Shown here: piece by piece, positions 53,822 to 63,690 of the stretch
Layout of the letters: each line of letters starts with the position of its first letter
Numbering within the stretch: position 1 is the stretch's first letter
Source of the DNA: Chryseobacterium gleum
Lineage (GTDB): Bacteria; Bacteroidota; Bacteroidia; Flavobacteriales; BACL11
DNA: 64,000 bases
Direction of reading: 5' to 3'
NCBI GenBank assembly: GCA_945865535.1
Contig: CAMBDW010000003.1
Coordinates: 51,308-115,307 of the forward strand
Made by a program: the position numbers and the translations under genes
The notes under the pieces: generated by a model
Seen by the model: the letters and a program-made list of their open reading frames with translations, nothing else
What the model was told of the DNA's origin: nothing
Database searches by the model: none

Positions 53822-55147
53822 ATGATTAAAAAAATAAATAAGCTTGTTGGTCTTAAAAAAACTGACTTTGATGATTACGTAAATAATGGTAAAATTATAT
53901 TTTCAGAGGCAAGATTAATACCTATATTAAAGACTGGAGATGAGATGGCCTTAACCTCTATATTAATGTCATCAATTCGTTTAGTAAAAGAATTTAGAAA
54001 TCAAATATTTAGTGAATTAAGAATAAAAAAAGGTGGTAAAGCTTTCTTTTATACTGAAGTACGTTTTATGGATATTGATGAGAAATCAAGATTAGATGGT
54101 GTAATTTTAATTGTTGTTTCTGGAGTTATACAAGATGCAGTTTTTATAGAAGTTAAGAATGATACGGACATAATAGAAGAGGAACAAATAATAAAATATT
54201 ACAAGCTTGCTCAGGATTTAAGCAATGTGCCTAAGATTTTAACTATATCTAATGAATTTGTTGCTGATTCTTCACATTCTCCTGTTACAATTAGTAATCA
54301 ATCAAAAAAAATATCATTATATCATTTTTCTTGGACATATTTAAAAACTTTAGCTCAATTACTTTTATATAATAATGATAATAATATTGAAGATGAGGAT
54401 CAAGTTGAAATAATGAAAGAGGTAATTCATTATCTAAATGATACTCGCTCAGGAGTTAGTAGCTTTAGTAAAATGAGTGGTGAATGGTTTGATGTAGCTG
54501 AAGCGATAAAATCTCAAAGTGACATAACAGAGGAAAAACTAATTAAAGCAATTACAAGTTGGTATCAAGAAGAATCAAATATGTCTCTTATGTTGAGTAG
54601 AGAATTAGGTGTTTTGGTCAAATTAGATGTTGAAAATCCTAAAACAAAATTAATTAAGGATATTAAAAAATTAAAAACGGAGTATTATTTGTCAACTAAA
54701 TTAAAAGTTAAAGGAGCTGTCTCAGAAATTAAGGTTACAGCAGATTTTCAAAGAAGAACAATATCTATGTCTGTTAATATTACACCTCCTCTTGATGGGG
54801 GAGTAACTAGTAGAATAACTTGGATAAAGAAGCAATTAGAGAAGATGAAAGACCAATCTTTCCTAGAACACTTATATATTGAAGCTGATATAAAATTTAC
54901 TAAACAGTCTATTAAACTTAAATATGCAGATATTGATAAGTTTTATGAACATAAAAATAAAGATATTATAGAATTTAATTTAGATGTGATTAAATCATCT
55001 GATTTTAGGGTAACAAAATTTGTAACTGAAATTGAAGGTATGTTAAAAACCTATTATCAGGTAATTGTGCAAGATTTAAAGACTTGGGAAAAGCCAGCTC
55101 CTAAATTACAACCTAAGAAAGAAATTAAAGCTGAAGATAACTCTTAA
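53822..55147 (+). CDS. Orphan protein with RecB-like PD-(D/E)XK nuclease motif
   Basis: From the ATG at 53822 the protein has 441 residues; the frame extends to a TTG at 53780. An N-terminal nuclease-like domain has D92 (RLDGVILIV), E110-V-K112 (VFIEVKND) and Q122-x3-Y126 (EQIIKYYKLA), i.e. the D...ExK...QxxxY pattern of RecB/Cas4-type PD-(D/E)XK nucleases, with E79 as a possible helix glutamate. The remaining 290 or so residues (helical, then a beta-rich region with several KxT and ITWIKKQLEKM stretches) match no family I recognise. It is monocistronic, flanked by bent repetitive DNA upstream and the gpmI promoter downstream. A defence or restriction role is possible but unproven. Confidence 0.7.
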   Translation: MIKKINKLVGLKKTDFDDYVNNGKIIFSEARLIPILKTGDEMALTSILMSSIRLVKEFRNQIFSELRIKKGGKAFFYTEVRFMDIDEKSRLDGVILIVVSGVIQDAVFIEVKNDTDIIEEEQIIKYYKLAQDLSNVPKILTISNEFVADSSHSPVTISNQSKKISLYHFSWTYLKTLAQLLLYNNDNNIEDEDQVEIMKEVIHYLNDTRSGVSSFSKMSGEWFDVAEAIKSQSDITEEKLIKAITSWYQEESNMSLMLSRELGVLVKLDVENPKTKLIKDIKKLKTEYYLSTKLKVKGAVSEIKVTADFQRRTISMSVNITPPLDGGVTSRITWIKKQLEKMKDQSFLEHLYIEADIKFTKQSIKLKYADIDKFYEHKNKDIIEFNLDVIKSSDFRVTKFVTEIEGMLKTYYQVIVQDLKTWEKPAPKLQPKKEIKAEDNS

Positions 55148-55194
55148 GAGGGGTTAAAAAAATAGACTAACAATTAAAAAACTCCCCCTTTTCC

Positions 55195-55202
55195 TATCTT
55201 TG
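55195..55202 (+). promoter_or_regulatory. -7 promoter element for gpmI (TATCTTTG)
   Basis: TAnnTTTG match, 7 nt before the gpmI ATG. Confidence 0.55.
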
Positions 55203-55209
55203 CCTAGCT

Positions 55210-56727
55210 ATGAAAGCTAAAAAAACAGTACTTATTATTTTAGATGGTTGGGGCCTTGGCGATACATCCAAATCAGATGCTATATACAATGCCAACACTC
55301 CTTTTGTGGATTCATTATACACCAAATATCCTAATTCAAAGCTCAAAACTTTTGGCCAGTATGTTGGTCTTCCAAAGGGTCAAATGGGAAACTCAGAAGT
55401 AGGACATCTCAATATTGGGGCTGGTAGAATTGTTTATCAAGATTTGGCAAAAATTAACCTCTCTTGTGAGGATAATTCCATTGCCCAGATGGAAAATCTA
55501 AAAAAATCTTTTGCCTATGCAATACAAAATAAGAAACCACTGCACCTAATTGGCTTGGTATCAGATGGAGGTATTCATTCTCATCAAAACCACCTTTATA
55601 AACTATGCCAACTAGCAAATAAAGCAGGAGTAAAAAATGTTTTTATTCACGCTTTTACTGATGGTAGAGATTGCGATCCTAAAAGTGGAAAAGGATTTAT
55701 TAAAAAATTAGAACAAAATTTATTTGGAGCAAAAATTGCTTCCGTGTGTGGCAGGTATTATGCTATGGATAGAGATAAAAGGTGGGAAAGAATAAAACTT
55801 TCTTATGATTTAATGATAAAAGCAAAAGGTGAAAAATCCCAAAATTTACAAGAGAGTATCCAAAATTCATACAACAATGGAGTAACGGATGAATTCATAA
55901 AACCCCTAATTGCTGTAGATGAAAAGAACCAGCCAATAGCACAAATAAAAGAGAATGATGCTGTAATTTGTTTTAACTTCCGTACCGATAGATGCCGCCA
56001 AATCACCACAGTCTTAACCCAAACCTCTTTCCCAGAATTTGAAATGGATACTTTTAATCTCCATTATACTACTCTAACAAATTACGATAAAACATTTAAA
56101 AATATACAGGTAATTTACGATAAGCAAAATATCAAAAATACTCTGGGAGAGGTGTTGGAACAAAACAAGAAATCTCAAATCCGTATTGCCGAAACAGAGA
56201 AATACCCTCACGTTACTTTCTTCTTTTCAGGAGGTAGAGAAAAAGAATTTGTTGGCGAAAAAAGAATTATTGTAAACTCCCCAAAAGTTCCAACTTACGA
56301 TTTACAGCCTCAAATGAGCGCCCCAGAGCTAACCTCAACTATTATTTCCGAATTAGAAAAAGGAGCAACTGATTTTATTTGTCTGAATTTTGCCAATCCT
56401 GATATGGTTGGCCATACTGGCAACTATAATGCTATTGTAAAAGCCATAGAAACGGTAGATGTATGCACTCAAAAAGTAGTGGAAGCTGGGCTTAAAAACG
56501 ACTATGCTTTTCTTATTATTGCCGATCATGGAAATGCTGATTTTGCAATAAATACAGATGGAACTCCAAATACATCTCACAGTACAAATCCTGTTCCTTG
56601 TTTTGCTCTTAATACAGGATTTAATAATATAGAAAATGGGAAATTAGCAGATATTGCCCCTACCATATTGCAAATAATGGGGATAAAAGCCCCAAATGAA
56701 ATGACAGGAAAAAGTTTAATAAAATAA
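55210..56727 (+). CDS. gpmI: 2,3-bisphosphoglycerate-independent phosphoglycerate mutase
   Basis: GpmI interconverts 3- and 2-phosphoglycerate in glycolysis with two metal ions. The 505-residue alkaline-phosphatase-fold protein has LIILDGWGLGD, the phospho-acceptor S62 in GQMGNSEVGHLNIGAGR, HAFTDGRDCDP, GRYYAMDRDKRWER, FNFRTDRCRQI and the metal site IADHGNAD. Length is typical. It heads a same-strand run with the M20 peptidase (3 nt gap) and the YyaL-like gene. Confidence 0.96.
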   Translation: MKAKKTVLIILDGWGLGDTSKSDAIYNANTPFVDSLYTKYPNSKLKTFGQYVGLPKGQMGNSEVGHLNIGAGRIVYQDLAKINLSCEDNSIAQMENLKKSFAYAIQNKKPLHLIGLVSDGGIHSHQNHLYKLCQLANKAGVKNVFIHAFTDGRDCDPKSGKGFIKKLEQNLFGAKIASVCGRYYAMDRDKRWERIKLSYDLMIKAKGEKSQNLQESIQNSYNNGVTDEFIKPLIAVDEKNQPIAQIKENDAVICFNFRTDRCRQITTVLTQTSFPEFEMDTFNLHYTTLTNYDKTFKNIQVIYDKQNIKNTLGEVLEQNKKSQIRIAETEKYPHVTFFFSGGREKEFVGEKRIIVNSPKVPTYDLQPQMSAPELTSTIISELEKGATDFICLNFANPDMVGHTGNYNAIVKAIETVDVCTQKVVEAGLKNDYAFLIIADHGNADFAINTDGTPNTSHSTNPVPCFALNTGFNNIENGKLADIAPTILQIMGIKAPNEMTGKSLIK

Positions 56728-56730
56728 AAA

Positions 56731-58116
56731 ATGGAACATATAAAAAAATACATCAGCGCAAACAAAGATAGATTCATCAACGAACTATTGGAACTTTTAA
56801 AAATCCCATCAATTTCTGCCGATCCCTCTTACAAAGCAGATGTGCTCCACTGTGCTGATGCAGTAGCAAAATTTATGAAAAATGCAGAGGCCGAAAATAT
56901 TGAAATTTGCAAAACCCCAGGCTATCCTATTGTATATGGCGATAAAATAATAGATCCTAATTTGCCAACGGTTCTGGTTTATGGACATTATGATGTACAA
57001 CCTGCCGATCCCTTAGAGCTTTGGACAAGTGGTCCCTTTGAGCCGGTTATTAAAAAGACAGCTATTCATCCTGATGGAGCAATTTTTGCCAGAGGAGCTT
57101 GTGATGATAAAGGACAGTTTTACATGCATCTAAAAGCGTTCGAATTAATGATCAATACAAATACTTTGCCCTGCAATATTAAGTTTATGATTGAGGGAGA
57201 AGAAGAAGTAGGATCTGTCCATTTAGGAGCTTTTGTAAAAGAAAATAAACAAAGATTAAAATGTGATGCTATCTTGATTTCCGATACTGGAATTATTGCA
57301 AATGATACTCCATCCATCACAACAGGACTCAAAGGACTTAGCTATCTTGAAGTAGAAGTTACAGGCCCTAACCGTGATTTGCACTCAGGATTATATGGAG
57401 GTGCAGTTGCTAATCCTATCAATATTCTGTGCGAGATGATTGCAAAAATGAAAGATGAAAATAACCACATCACTATTCCTGGATTTTACGATACTGTTTT
57501 GGAACTCTCTGCTGAAAATAGAGCAGAGATTGCTAGAGCTCCTTTTTCGTTAGACAAGTATAAAAAAGCTTTAGATCTTTCCGATATTCACGGTGAAAAA
57601 GGATATACAACTATGGAAAGAACTGGAATAAGACCAACTTTAGATGTAAACGGAATTTGGGGTGGATACACAGGTGAGGGGGCAAAAACAGTGATTGCTT
57701 CAAAAGCGTATGCAAAAATTTCTATGCGATTAGTTCCGAATCAAAGTAATGAAAATATCACACAGTTATTTTCCGATTATTTTACAAGTATAGCTCCACA
57801 ATCAGTAAAAGTAAAAGTTACGCCACATCATGGCGGAGATCCTTATGTTTCGCCAACTGATATTCCAGCCTATCTGGCAGCAAGTAAAGCTATGGAAACT
57901 ACTTATGGTAAAAAACCAGTACCTGTAAAAAGTGGAGGATCGATACCTATTGTTGCACTTTTTGAAAAAGAATTAGGGGTGAAATCTATTTTACTGGGTT
58001 TTGGTTTGGATTCTGATGCTATCCATTCTCCTAACGAGCATTATGGTATTTTTAATTATTTAAAAGGAATAGAAACGATACCTCATTTCTTTGCAAATTA
58101 CGCAAAGGCGCATTAA
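56731..58116 (+). CDS. M20 family dipeptidase
   Basis: The 461-residue metallopeptidase has the two-zinc site of the M20 family: H in LVYGHYDVQPADP, D in ARGACDDKGQFYMH, E-E in IEGEEEVGS, D in ISDTG and a final H in IHSPNEHYG. A dimerisation domain is inserted (GLKGLSYLEVEVTGPNRDLHSGLYGG). Relatives (carnosinase/DUG1-like) hydrolyse dipeptides in the cytoplasm. It starts 3 nt after gpmI and ends 3 nt before the next gene. Confidence 0.92.
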   Translation: MEHIKKYISANKDRFINELLELLKIPSISADPSYKADVLHCADAVAKFMKNAEAENIEICKTPGYPIVYGDKIIDPNLPTVLVYGHYDVQPADPLELWTSGPFEPVIKKTAIHPDGAIFARGACDDKGQFYMHLKAFELMINTNTLPCNIKFMIEGEEEVGSVHLGAFVKENKQRLKCDAILISDTGIIANDTPSITTGLKGLSYLEVEVTGPNRDLHSGLYGGAVANPINILCEMIAKMKDENNHITIPGFYDTVLELSAENRAEIARAPFSLDKYKKALDLSDIHGEKGYTTMERTGIRPTLDVNGIWGGYTGEGAKTVIASKAYAKISMRLVPNQSNENITQLFSDYFTSIAPQSVKVKVTPHHGGDPYVSPTDIPAYLAASKAMETTYGKKPVPVKSGGSIPIVALFEKELGVKSILLGFGLDSDAIHSPNEHYGIFNYLKGIETIPHFFANYAKAH

Positions 58117-58119
58117 GCA

Positions 58120-60222
58120 ATGAAGGGCTTTAATATTTTAGGATTATTATTAGTACTAAATATTAGTTGTAACAGCCAAGAACAAGAAAACAAAAAAGTG
58201 ACTAAACAACACAAATATACCAACGCTTTAGTTAATGAAACCAGTCCTTATTTACTTCAGCATGCTCATAATCCTGTTGATTGGTATCCTTGGAATGAAG
58301 CAACTTTAGCAAAGGCAAAGGCAGAAGATAAATTATTACTTATAAGTATTGGCTATTCGGCTTGCCATTGGTGTCATGTTATGGAACACGAAAGTTTTGA
58401 GGATACTGCAGTTGCTCAAATAATGAATGATAATTTCATCTGTATAAAAGTAGACAGGGAAGAAAGGCCAGATATAGATCAGGTGTACATGACGGCTGTA
58501 CAATTGATGAATCAAAGAGGGGGTTGGCCTCTTAATTGTGTAGCCCTTCCTAATGGGAAACCTTTTTGGGGAGGCACTTATTTTAGAAAAGAAGATTGGA
58601 AAAACCAGATTTTAGGACTTGCAAATACCTATAAAAAAGAGCCAAATAGAGTGATTGAGTTTGCAGATAGACTTTCCTTAGGTATTCAACAAGTGGAAAA
58701 TATTGGCTTAAATACCCAGGAGGCGAATTTTATATGGAAGGATTTGGATAATATGGTAAGTTCTTGGTCCGAACGCTTTGATAATAGCGAAGGAGGAAGT
58801 GATGGGGCGCCTAAATTCCCCATGCCAAATTCCTATAGTTTTTTATTAAGATATGCTCATCTAGCCAAAAATACTGAGGTTTTAAATCATGTTGAACTGA
58901 CTTTAGATAAAATGGCTTTTGGAGGTATTTACGATCAAATTGGGGGTGGTTTTTCTAGATATGCAGTAGATGATCTTTGGAAAGCTCCTCATTTTGAAAA
59001 GATGCTTTATGATAATGGCCAGTTAGTTAGTTTGTATGCTGAAGCCTATTTGAAATTTAGAAATCCACTGTATAAAGAAGTAGTTTTTGAGACCTTGGAA
59101 TTTGTTGAGCGGGAATTAATGGCCAAAAATGGAGCTTTTTATTCAGCTTTGGATGCTGATAGTGAATCAGAGGAAGGGAAATTTTATGTTTGGAATGAAA
59201 CCGAACTTAAATTATTTATTGCTAAAGATTTTGAAATTTTTAAAGATTACTACAATGTAAATGGGACAGGGCTTTGGGAGCATGGGAACTATATTTTGCT
59301 TAAAAAGAAAGGCAAGCAAGAAATTGCTAAAAAGCATAAAATTTCAGTTGCTGATTTGGAAGCTAAAATTAAACAATGGAAAGTAATTTTAATGAAGCAA
59401 AGAGATAAGCGCATTCGACCAGGGTTAGATGATAAATCCTTAACTTCCTGGAATGGTTTGATGCTCAAAGGATACATAGATGCTTATATGGCTTTTGGCC
59501 AAGAAAAACATTTAGAGACAGCTCTAAAGAATGCTAATTTTTTAGCCAATACACAAATGCAAAAAGATGGAAGGCTATGGCATTCTTATAAAGATGGACG
59601 CTCAACGATTAATGCTTATTTGGAAGATTACGCTCTTGTAAGTACTGCATTTATTCGTCTTTATGAAGCTACTTTTGATGTAATATGGCTAAGCAGAGCA
59701 GAGCAATTAGTTGCTTATTCTCTGGAAAATTTCTATTATAAAAACTCTGGAATGTTTTATTTCACCTCCAAGTTAGATCCTGAACTAATTGCTCGAAAAA
59801 TGGAAATTAATGACAATGTAATACCAGCTTCTAATTCGGTAATGGCAAATGTATTGTATGATTTAGGCACCCTTTTGGATAAGGATAATTATAAGCAAAA
59901 AGCCATTATTATGGCAAATAATGTAAAACCAGATATCCAAAAGTATGGCTCTGGCTATGCTAATTATGCTAATTTGATGTTAAAAGAAATAGTTCCTTAT
60001 TATGAAGTAGCTGTTGTAGGTAAAGATGCTCACACTAAAGCCATGGAATTGAATCAAAAATATGTACCGAATAAATTATTTATTGGTAGTTTTCAAAGTA
60101 GCGAAATGGCGCTCTTGCAAGAAAAATATGTACAAGGAAGTACTATTATTTATGTTTGCGAAAATAAGGCATGCCAAATGCCTACTACTAATATAATAAA
60201 GGCGCAACAACTAATGAAGTAA
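58120..60222 (+). CDS. YyaL-like lipoprotein: thioredoxin-fold DUF255 plus (alpha/alpha)6 domain
   Basis: The 700-residue protein has a lipoprotein signal with lipobox cysteine C17 (LNISC). A DUF255 thioredoxin-like domain follows with [13 protein letters not shown] and the redox-like CHWC motif in [14 protein letters not shown]. Most of the remainder is the six-hairpin glycosidase-like domain ([57 protein letters not shown]). Homologues (spermatogenesis-associated protein 20) have no settled function. Lipidation implies an envelope location. Its stop shares one base with the next start. Confidence 0.9.
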   Translation: MKGFNILGLLLVLNISCNSQEQENKKVTKQHKYTNALVNETSPYLLQHAHNPVDWYPWNEATLAKAKAEDKLLLISIGYSACHWCHVMEHESFEDTAVAQIMNDNFICIKVDREERPDIDQVYMTAVQLMNQRGGWPLNCVALPNGKPFWGGTYFRKEDWKNQILGLANTYKKEPNRVIEFADRLSLGIQQVENIGLNTQEANFIWKDLDNMVSSWSERFDNSEGGSDGAPKFPMPNSYSFLLRYAHLAKNTEVLNHVELTLDKMAFGGIYDQIGGGFSRYAVDDLWKAPHFEKMLYDNGQLVSLYAEAYLKFRNPLYKEVVFETLEFVERELMAKNGAFYSALDADSESEEGKFYVWNETELKLFIAKDFEIFKDYYNVNGTGLWEHGNYILLKKKGKQEIAKKHKISVADLEAKIKQWKVILMKQRDKRIRPGLDDKSLTSWNGLMLKGYIDAYMAFGQEKHLETALKNANFLANTQMQKDGRLWHSYKDGRSTINAYLEDYALVSTAFIRLYEATFDVIWLSRAEQLVAYSLENFYYKNSGMFYFTSKLDPELIARKMEINDNVIPASNSVMANVLYDLGTLLDKDNYKQKAIIMANNVKPDIQKYGSGYANYANLMLKEIVPYYEVAVVGKDAHTKAMELNQKYVPNKLFIGSFQSSEMALLQEKYVQGSTIIYVCENKACQMPTTNIIKAQQLMK

Positions 60223-60674
60223 TGAATTATCTATTTGAAGAAAATCAAAAGTTTACACAATGGTGGCTGTGGGTAATTTTAGTATCCTTTCCTATTATGG
60301 CTTTTGGCCCTTTTGATGAAAATCCAATTAATAGTTATCATGTTTTAATAGGCCTTGCAATTCCTATGCTGTTTTATCTTTTTGAACTTAGGATAAAAGT
60401 AAATCAAGAAGGCTTGCACTATCAATTCTTTCCTTTTCATTTTAAATCCTATACTATAAATACTGATGAAATTGAAAAGATAGAGGCCATCCAGTACAAA
60501 CCTTTAGCAGAATATGGTGGCTGGGGAATAAGATACGGATTTAACGGAAAGGCGTATAATGTAAGTGGTAATTTAGGAGTAAAAGTACATCTTAAAAATG
60601 GCAGAAATATTCTTTTTGGTAGCCAGAAATACAAAGAATTGGACAAAGCTTTAAAAGTAGCTAGGAAACAATAA
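60222..60674 (+). CDS. Small membrane protein with PH-like C-terminus, unknown function
   Basis: The 150-residue protein has two hydrophobic segments (about 14-30 and 42-56). A soluble part follows with [31 protein letters not shown] and [17 protein letters not shown]. The alternating strands and final helix suggest a bacterial PH-like domain. It is coupled to the YyaL-like gene by a one-base overlap. Its end overlaps the convergent tyrS by 14 nt. Confidence 0.75.
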   Translation: MNYLFEENQKFTQWWLWVILVSFPIMAFGPFDENPINSYHVLIGLAIPMLFYLFELRIKVNQEGLHYQFFPFHFKSYTINTDEIEKIEAIQYKPLAEYGGWGIRYGFNGKAYNVSGNLGVKVHLKNGRNILFGSQKYKELDKALKVARKQ

Positions 60675-61929
60675 TCAAGAAATAATTTTTTTTCCCTTTT
60701 TGTACCAGCAAGTATTTTTCGCTCAACAAGTCATTTTTAGATATTTGAAAATCCTCTGCTATTTTTTCTTTATTTATACTCACAGCATTTGAGGATATCA
60801 TTCTTCTTGCCTCTCCTTTACTTTCAAAAATTTGTGTTTTTTCAGCTAGGATATCTAAAATACCACAATTTAAAGCTGCTTTTTTCATTTCAAATTGTGG
60901 GACCCCCTCAAAAACCGAAAGAAAAGTATTTTCATCTAAAGACTTTAAATCATCAGCAGTAGAATTGCCGAACAAAATAGTAGATGCTTTTATTGCCATT
61001 TCTAAATCTTCCTTGCTATGAACTCTTGTAGTAACTTCATCTGCAATTGCTTTTTGCAATAATCTTAAATGAGGGGTTGCTTCATGCTCCGCAACTAATG
61101 TTACAATTTCCTTTTCAGATAAAAGAGTAAAAATCTTAATATAATTTTTGGCATCTTCATCTGATGAGTTAAGCCAAAATTGATAAAATTTGTAAGGAGA
61201 GGTTTTTGTTTTGTCCAGCCAAATATTTCCACTTTCTGTTTTACCAAATTTTCCACCATCTGCCTTCTCAATAAGCGGAGTGGTTACGGCAAACGCCCTT
61301 CCTTCTCCTTTTCTTCTAATAAGTTCAGTCCCACTTACTATGTTTCCCCACTGGTCAGATCCCCCTAATTGCACTTTACAATTTTTGTTTTTCCAGAGCC
61401 AGTAAAAGTCATAAGCTTGTACTAATTGGTAGGAAAATTCTGTAAAGCTCATCCCAGTTTCTAATCTGTTTTTCACAGAATCCTTGGCCATCATATAATT
61501 TACAGACATGTGCTTGCCTACATCACGGATAAAATCTAAAAAGGAAAATTCTTTAAACCAATCGTAATTATTTACTACTTCTGCAGCATTTTTCCCGCAA
61601 TCAAAATCTAAAAATTGTTCTAATTGCTTTTGGACAGCATTTAAGTTGTGATTTAAGGTTTTTAAATCTAATAAATTACGCTCTTTACTTTTGCCTGAAG
61701 GGTCGCCAACCATTCCAGTTGCTCCACCAACCAATGCAAAAGGCTTGTGCCCACATCTTTGTAAATGGACTAAAATCATAATTTGAACTAAATTCCCAAT
61801 ATGCAGAGAATCAGCTGTTGGATCAAAGCCAATATAAGCAGCAGTCATTTCTTTCTCAAACTGCTCCTGTGTCCCTGGCATGATATCGTGTATCATACCT
61901 CTCCATTTTAATTCTTCTATAAAGTTCAC
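60661..61929 (-). CDS. tyrS: Tyrosyl-tRNA synthetase
   Basis: TyrS charges tRNA-Tyr. The class I synthetase has [18 protein letters not shown], the HIGH motif as [30 protein letters not shown], the KMSKS motif as KFGKTESGN, and a C-terminal S4 domain. I place the start at the GTG at 61929 (about 422 residues), because the longer frame begins at a TTG (61947) that lies inside the -7 element TATTTTTG at 61945-61952. A convergent gene overlaps its 3' end by 14 nt. Confidence 0.95.
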   Translation of the reverse strand: MNFIEELKWRGMIHDIMPGTQEQFEKEMTAAYIGFDPTADSLHIGNLVQIMILVHLQRCGHKPFALVGGATGMVGDPSGKSKERNLLDLKTLNHNLNAVQKQLEQFLDFDCGKNAAEVVNNYDWFKEFSFLDFIRDVGKHMSVNYMMAKDSVKNRLETGMSFTEFSYQLVQAYDFYWLWKNKNCKVQLGGSDQWGNIVSGTELIRRKGEGRAFAVTTPLIEKADGGKFGKTESGNIWLDKTKTSPYKFYQFWLNSSDEDAKNYIKIFTLLSEKEIVTLVAEHEATPHLRLLQKAIADEVTTRVHSKEDLEMAIKASTILFGNSTADDLKSLDENTFLSVFEGVPQFEMKKAALNCGILDILAEKTQIFESKGEARRMISSNAVSINKEKIAEDFQISKNDLLSEKYLLVQKGKKNYFLIIVS

Positions 61930-61944
61930 CGCAAATAATTTTCT

Positions 61945-61952
61945 CAAAAATA
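61945..61952 (-). promoter_or_regulatory. -7 promoter element for tyrS (TATTTTTG)
   Basis: TAnnTTTG match on the minus strand, 15 nt before the GTG at 61929. It overlaps the alternative TTG start and so argues against it. Confidence 0.5.
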
Positions 61953-62004
61953 GACAAATTATTAAATCTAGGGCATAACATCTATAGTCTAAAATCTATT
62001 CTCA

Positions 62005-62012
62005 TATCTTTG
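62005..62012 (+). promoter_or_regulatory. -7 promoter element for the epimerase (TATCTTTG)
   Basis: TAnnTTTG match, 4 nt before the ATG at 62017; the message is probably leaderless. Confidence 0.55.
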
Positions 62013-62016
62013 CCAT

Positions 62017-63021
62017 ATGATATTTGTTACTGGAGGCACTGGCTTAGTTGGCTCACATGTTTTATTAAAATTAGCTCAACAATCTAAAGCGTTTAAGGCC
62101 CTTAAAAGAGCATCTTCCTCTATGGATGTTTGTAAAAGCATTTTCGCCTATTATAATGCGGGGGATTTATTTGCTAAAATAAATTGGGTTGAGGGGGATG
62201 TTAATGACATCCCTTCATTAGAAGAGGCAATTAAAGATTGTGATTTGCTTTTGCATTGTGCAGGAATTGTTTCTTTTTCCCCATCCGATATTGAACTTTT
62301 GAAAAAAGTAAATATTGAAGGTACTGCAAATGTGATGAATGTTGGATTGAGTTCTGGAATAAAGAAAGTAGGTTTTGTTAGTTCAATTGCTGCTTTAGGG
62401 CGTAACTCTACTGCTGGGGTGGTAGATGAAGAATGCCATTTTAAAGCTACAAAACTAGATAGTAATTATGCCCTTAGTAAGTATTTTTCCGAACAAGAAG
62501 TATGGCGTGCTTCAGGTGAAGGCTTGGATGTTGTAATTGTAAATCCATCAGTTATCTTAGGTCCTGGAAATTGGACAAAAGGGAGCTCACAGATTTTCGA
62601 AAAAATCTTTAAAGGATTGAAATTTTACGCTAGCGGAAGCACAGGCTATGTTGATGTTGCTGATGTAGCGGAATCGCTAATTCAGTTGTTATTTTCTGAT
62701 GTAAAAAATGAAAGATTTATTGTTAATGGCGCTAATCTTAAATATCGAGATTGCTTTGATAGGATTGCCGTAGCTCTTGGCAAACCAAAAGCTACTATAA
62801 AGGTCACTCCATTTTTAAAAGAAATTGCTTGGAGAATAGAGGCAATTAAATCTTTGATTATAGGCAAAACCCCACTTATAACTAAGGAAACCGCTAATAG
62901 CGCAATGACTCAGAGTACTTTTTCCACTACTAAAATTGAAAAAACTATTGGGTTTCAATTTACGGATATTGATGTTACAATTAACAAATATGCGAATTGG
63001 TTTATTGCTGATCAAGCGTAG
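62017..63021 (+). CDS. NAD-dependent epimerase/dehydratase family protein
   Basis: The 334-residue extended-SDR protein has the cofactor site VTGGTGLVGSHVLLKL at 4-19, LLHCAGIVSF, the serine of FVSSIAALG and an active-site YALSK motif (Y...K) in DSNYALSKYFSEQEVW. VVIVNPSVILGPGNW follows. It resembles dihydroflavonol-reductase or sugar-epimerase types of this superfamily; the substrate is unknown. Its 3' end overlaps the convergent DUF4296 gene by 20 nt. Confidence 0.9.
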   Translation: MIFVTGGTGLVGSHVLLKLAQQSKAFKALKRASSSMDVCKSIFAYYNAGDLFAKINWVEGDVNDIPSLEEAIKDCDLLLHCAGIVSFSPSDIELLKKVNIEGTANVMNVGLSSGIKKVGFVSSIAALGRNSTAGVVDEECHFKATKLDSNYALSKYFSEQEVWRASGEGLDVVIVNPSVILGPGNWTKGSSQIFEKIFKGLKFYASGSTGYVDVADVAESLIQLLFSDVKNERFIVNGANLKYRDCFDRIAVALGKPKATIKVTPFLKEIAWRIEAIKSLIIGKTPLITKETANSAMTQSTFSTTKIEKTIGFQFTDIDVTINKYANWFIADQA

Positions 63022-63346
63022 ATCTTTCGGTAGTTAATTGCTCCAAAATATTAGTATAAATATGTCCTAATTTTTCGGGATTTTCAGAATAATAGTTAAG
63101 GTTTTCTTTAAAGGTCTCTTCAGAAATTAGATATTTTTTGTAAATATCAAAATAAGAATTAGCCAATTCTTTTTTAGCACTTTCCAAATCTTTAGCTTTA
63201 TTGAGTTCAAAAGTTGCTTGTGCTAAATGAACTTCTTTTAAGATAGTTTCAAATGTTGTTTGAGATAAGATGTTTTTTGGAATTTTTTCTTCAGGATTAG
63301 AGCAGCAGAATAAAAAAAAAGCGACTACTGATAAATAAATTTTCAT
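63002..63346 (-). CDS. DUF4296 family lipoprotein
   Basis: The 114-residue protein has a lipoprotein signal with cysteines at 14 and 15 (FFLFCCSNPEEK). The DUF4296 pattern follows: FETILKEVHLAQATFELNK, then FDIYKKYLISEETFKENLNYYSENPEKLGHIY. The family is common in Bacteroidota and has no known function. A TATCTTTG element lies 4 nt upstream of its ATG. Confidence 0.85.
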   Translation of the reverse strand: MKIYLSVVAFFLFCCSNPEEKIPKNILSQTTFETILKEVHLAQATFELNKAKDLESAKKELANSYFDIYKKYLISEETFKENLNYYSENPEKLGHIYTNILEQLTTERSTLDQQ

Positions 63347-63350
63347 TTTT

Positions 63351-63358
63351 CAAAGATA
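63351..63358 (-). promoter_or_regulatory. -7 promoter element for DUF4296 gene (TATCTTTG)
   Basis: TAnnTTTG match on the minus strand, 4 nt before the ATG at 63346. Confidence 0.55.
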
Positions 63359-63383
63359 TTTTATTTTAAGTTTCAAATTTATG

Positions 63384-63391
63384 TATATTTG
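63384..63391 (+). promoter_or_regulatory. -7 promoter element for the Ala-rich lipoprotein (TATATTTG)
   Basis: TAnnTTTG match, 31 nt before the ATG at 63423, divergent from the DUF4296 promoter. Confidence 0.5.
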
Positions 63392-63422
63392 CCGCAGTTA
63401 TTAACCAAATAAATTTTTTTTC

Positions 63423-63644
63423 ATGAAAAAATTAATGTACTTGCTAGTTGCTGCTTTAGTTGTTACTTTCACTGCTTGTGGAAACGCTGAACAAGAAGCT
63501 GCTGATGCTGCTGCTGCTCAAGCTACTGCGGATTCTTTAGCCCTTGTTGAAGCTGCTGCTGCTGAAGCTTTAGCTGCTGAAACTGCTGCTGCTGAAGCTG
63601 CTGCTGCTGAAGCTGCTGCTGCTCCTGTCGAAGAAGCTAAGTAA
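63423..63644 (+). CDS. Alanine/glutamate-rich small lipoprotein
   Basis: The 73-residue protein has a lipoprotein signal with lipobox cysteine C19 (FTACG). After it the mature part is almost only Ala, Glu and a few others (AAAAEALAAETAAAEAAAAE), probably helical. The repeat is visible in the DNA as five 15-nt units at 63549-63623. The first seven residues and the TACG lipobox match the next gene, so the two are diverged paralogues. No function is known. A clear terminator follows. Confidence 0.8.
   Translation: MKKLMYLLVAALVVTFTACGNAEQEAADAAAAQATADSLALVEAAAAEALAAETAAAEAAAAEAAAAPVEEAK
63549..63623 (+). repeat. Five in-frame 15-bp tandem repeats
   Basis: Units of GAAGCTGCTGCTGCT at 63549, 63594 and 63609 are identical, and the units at 63564 and 63579 differ by three and one bases. 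Each encodes EAAAA or a variant. Gain or loss of a unit would keep the reading frame. Confidence 0.85.
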
Positions 63645-63664
63645 AAAATTCTTATGTTTAAGGT

Positions 63665-63690
63665 AAAAAGGCAACTTAGGTTGCCTTTTT
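63665..63690 (+). terminator. Rho-independent terminator
   Basis: A perfect 11-bp stem AAAAAGGCAAC / GTTGCCTTTTT with a TTAG loop, followed by ATTTTT, lies 20 nt after the Ala-rich lipoprotein stop. It is the clearest intrinsic terminator in the window. Confidence 0.9.
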
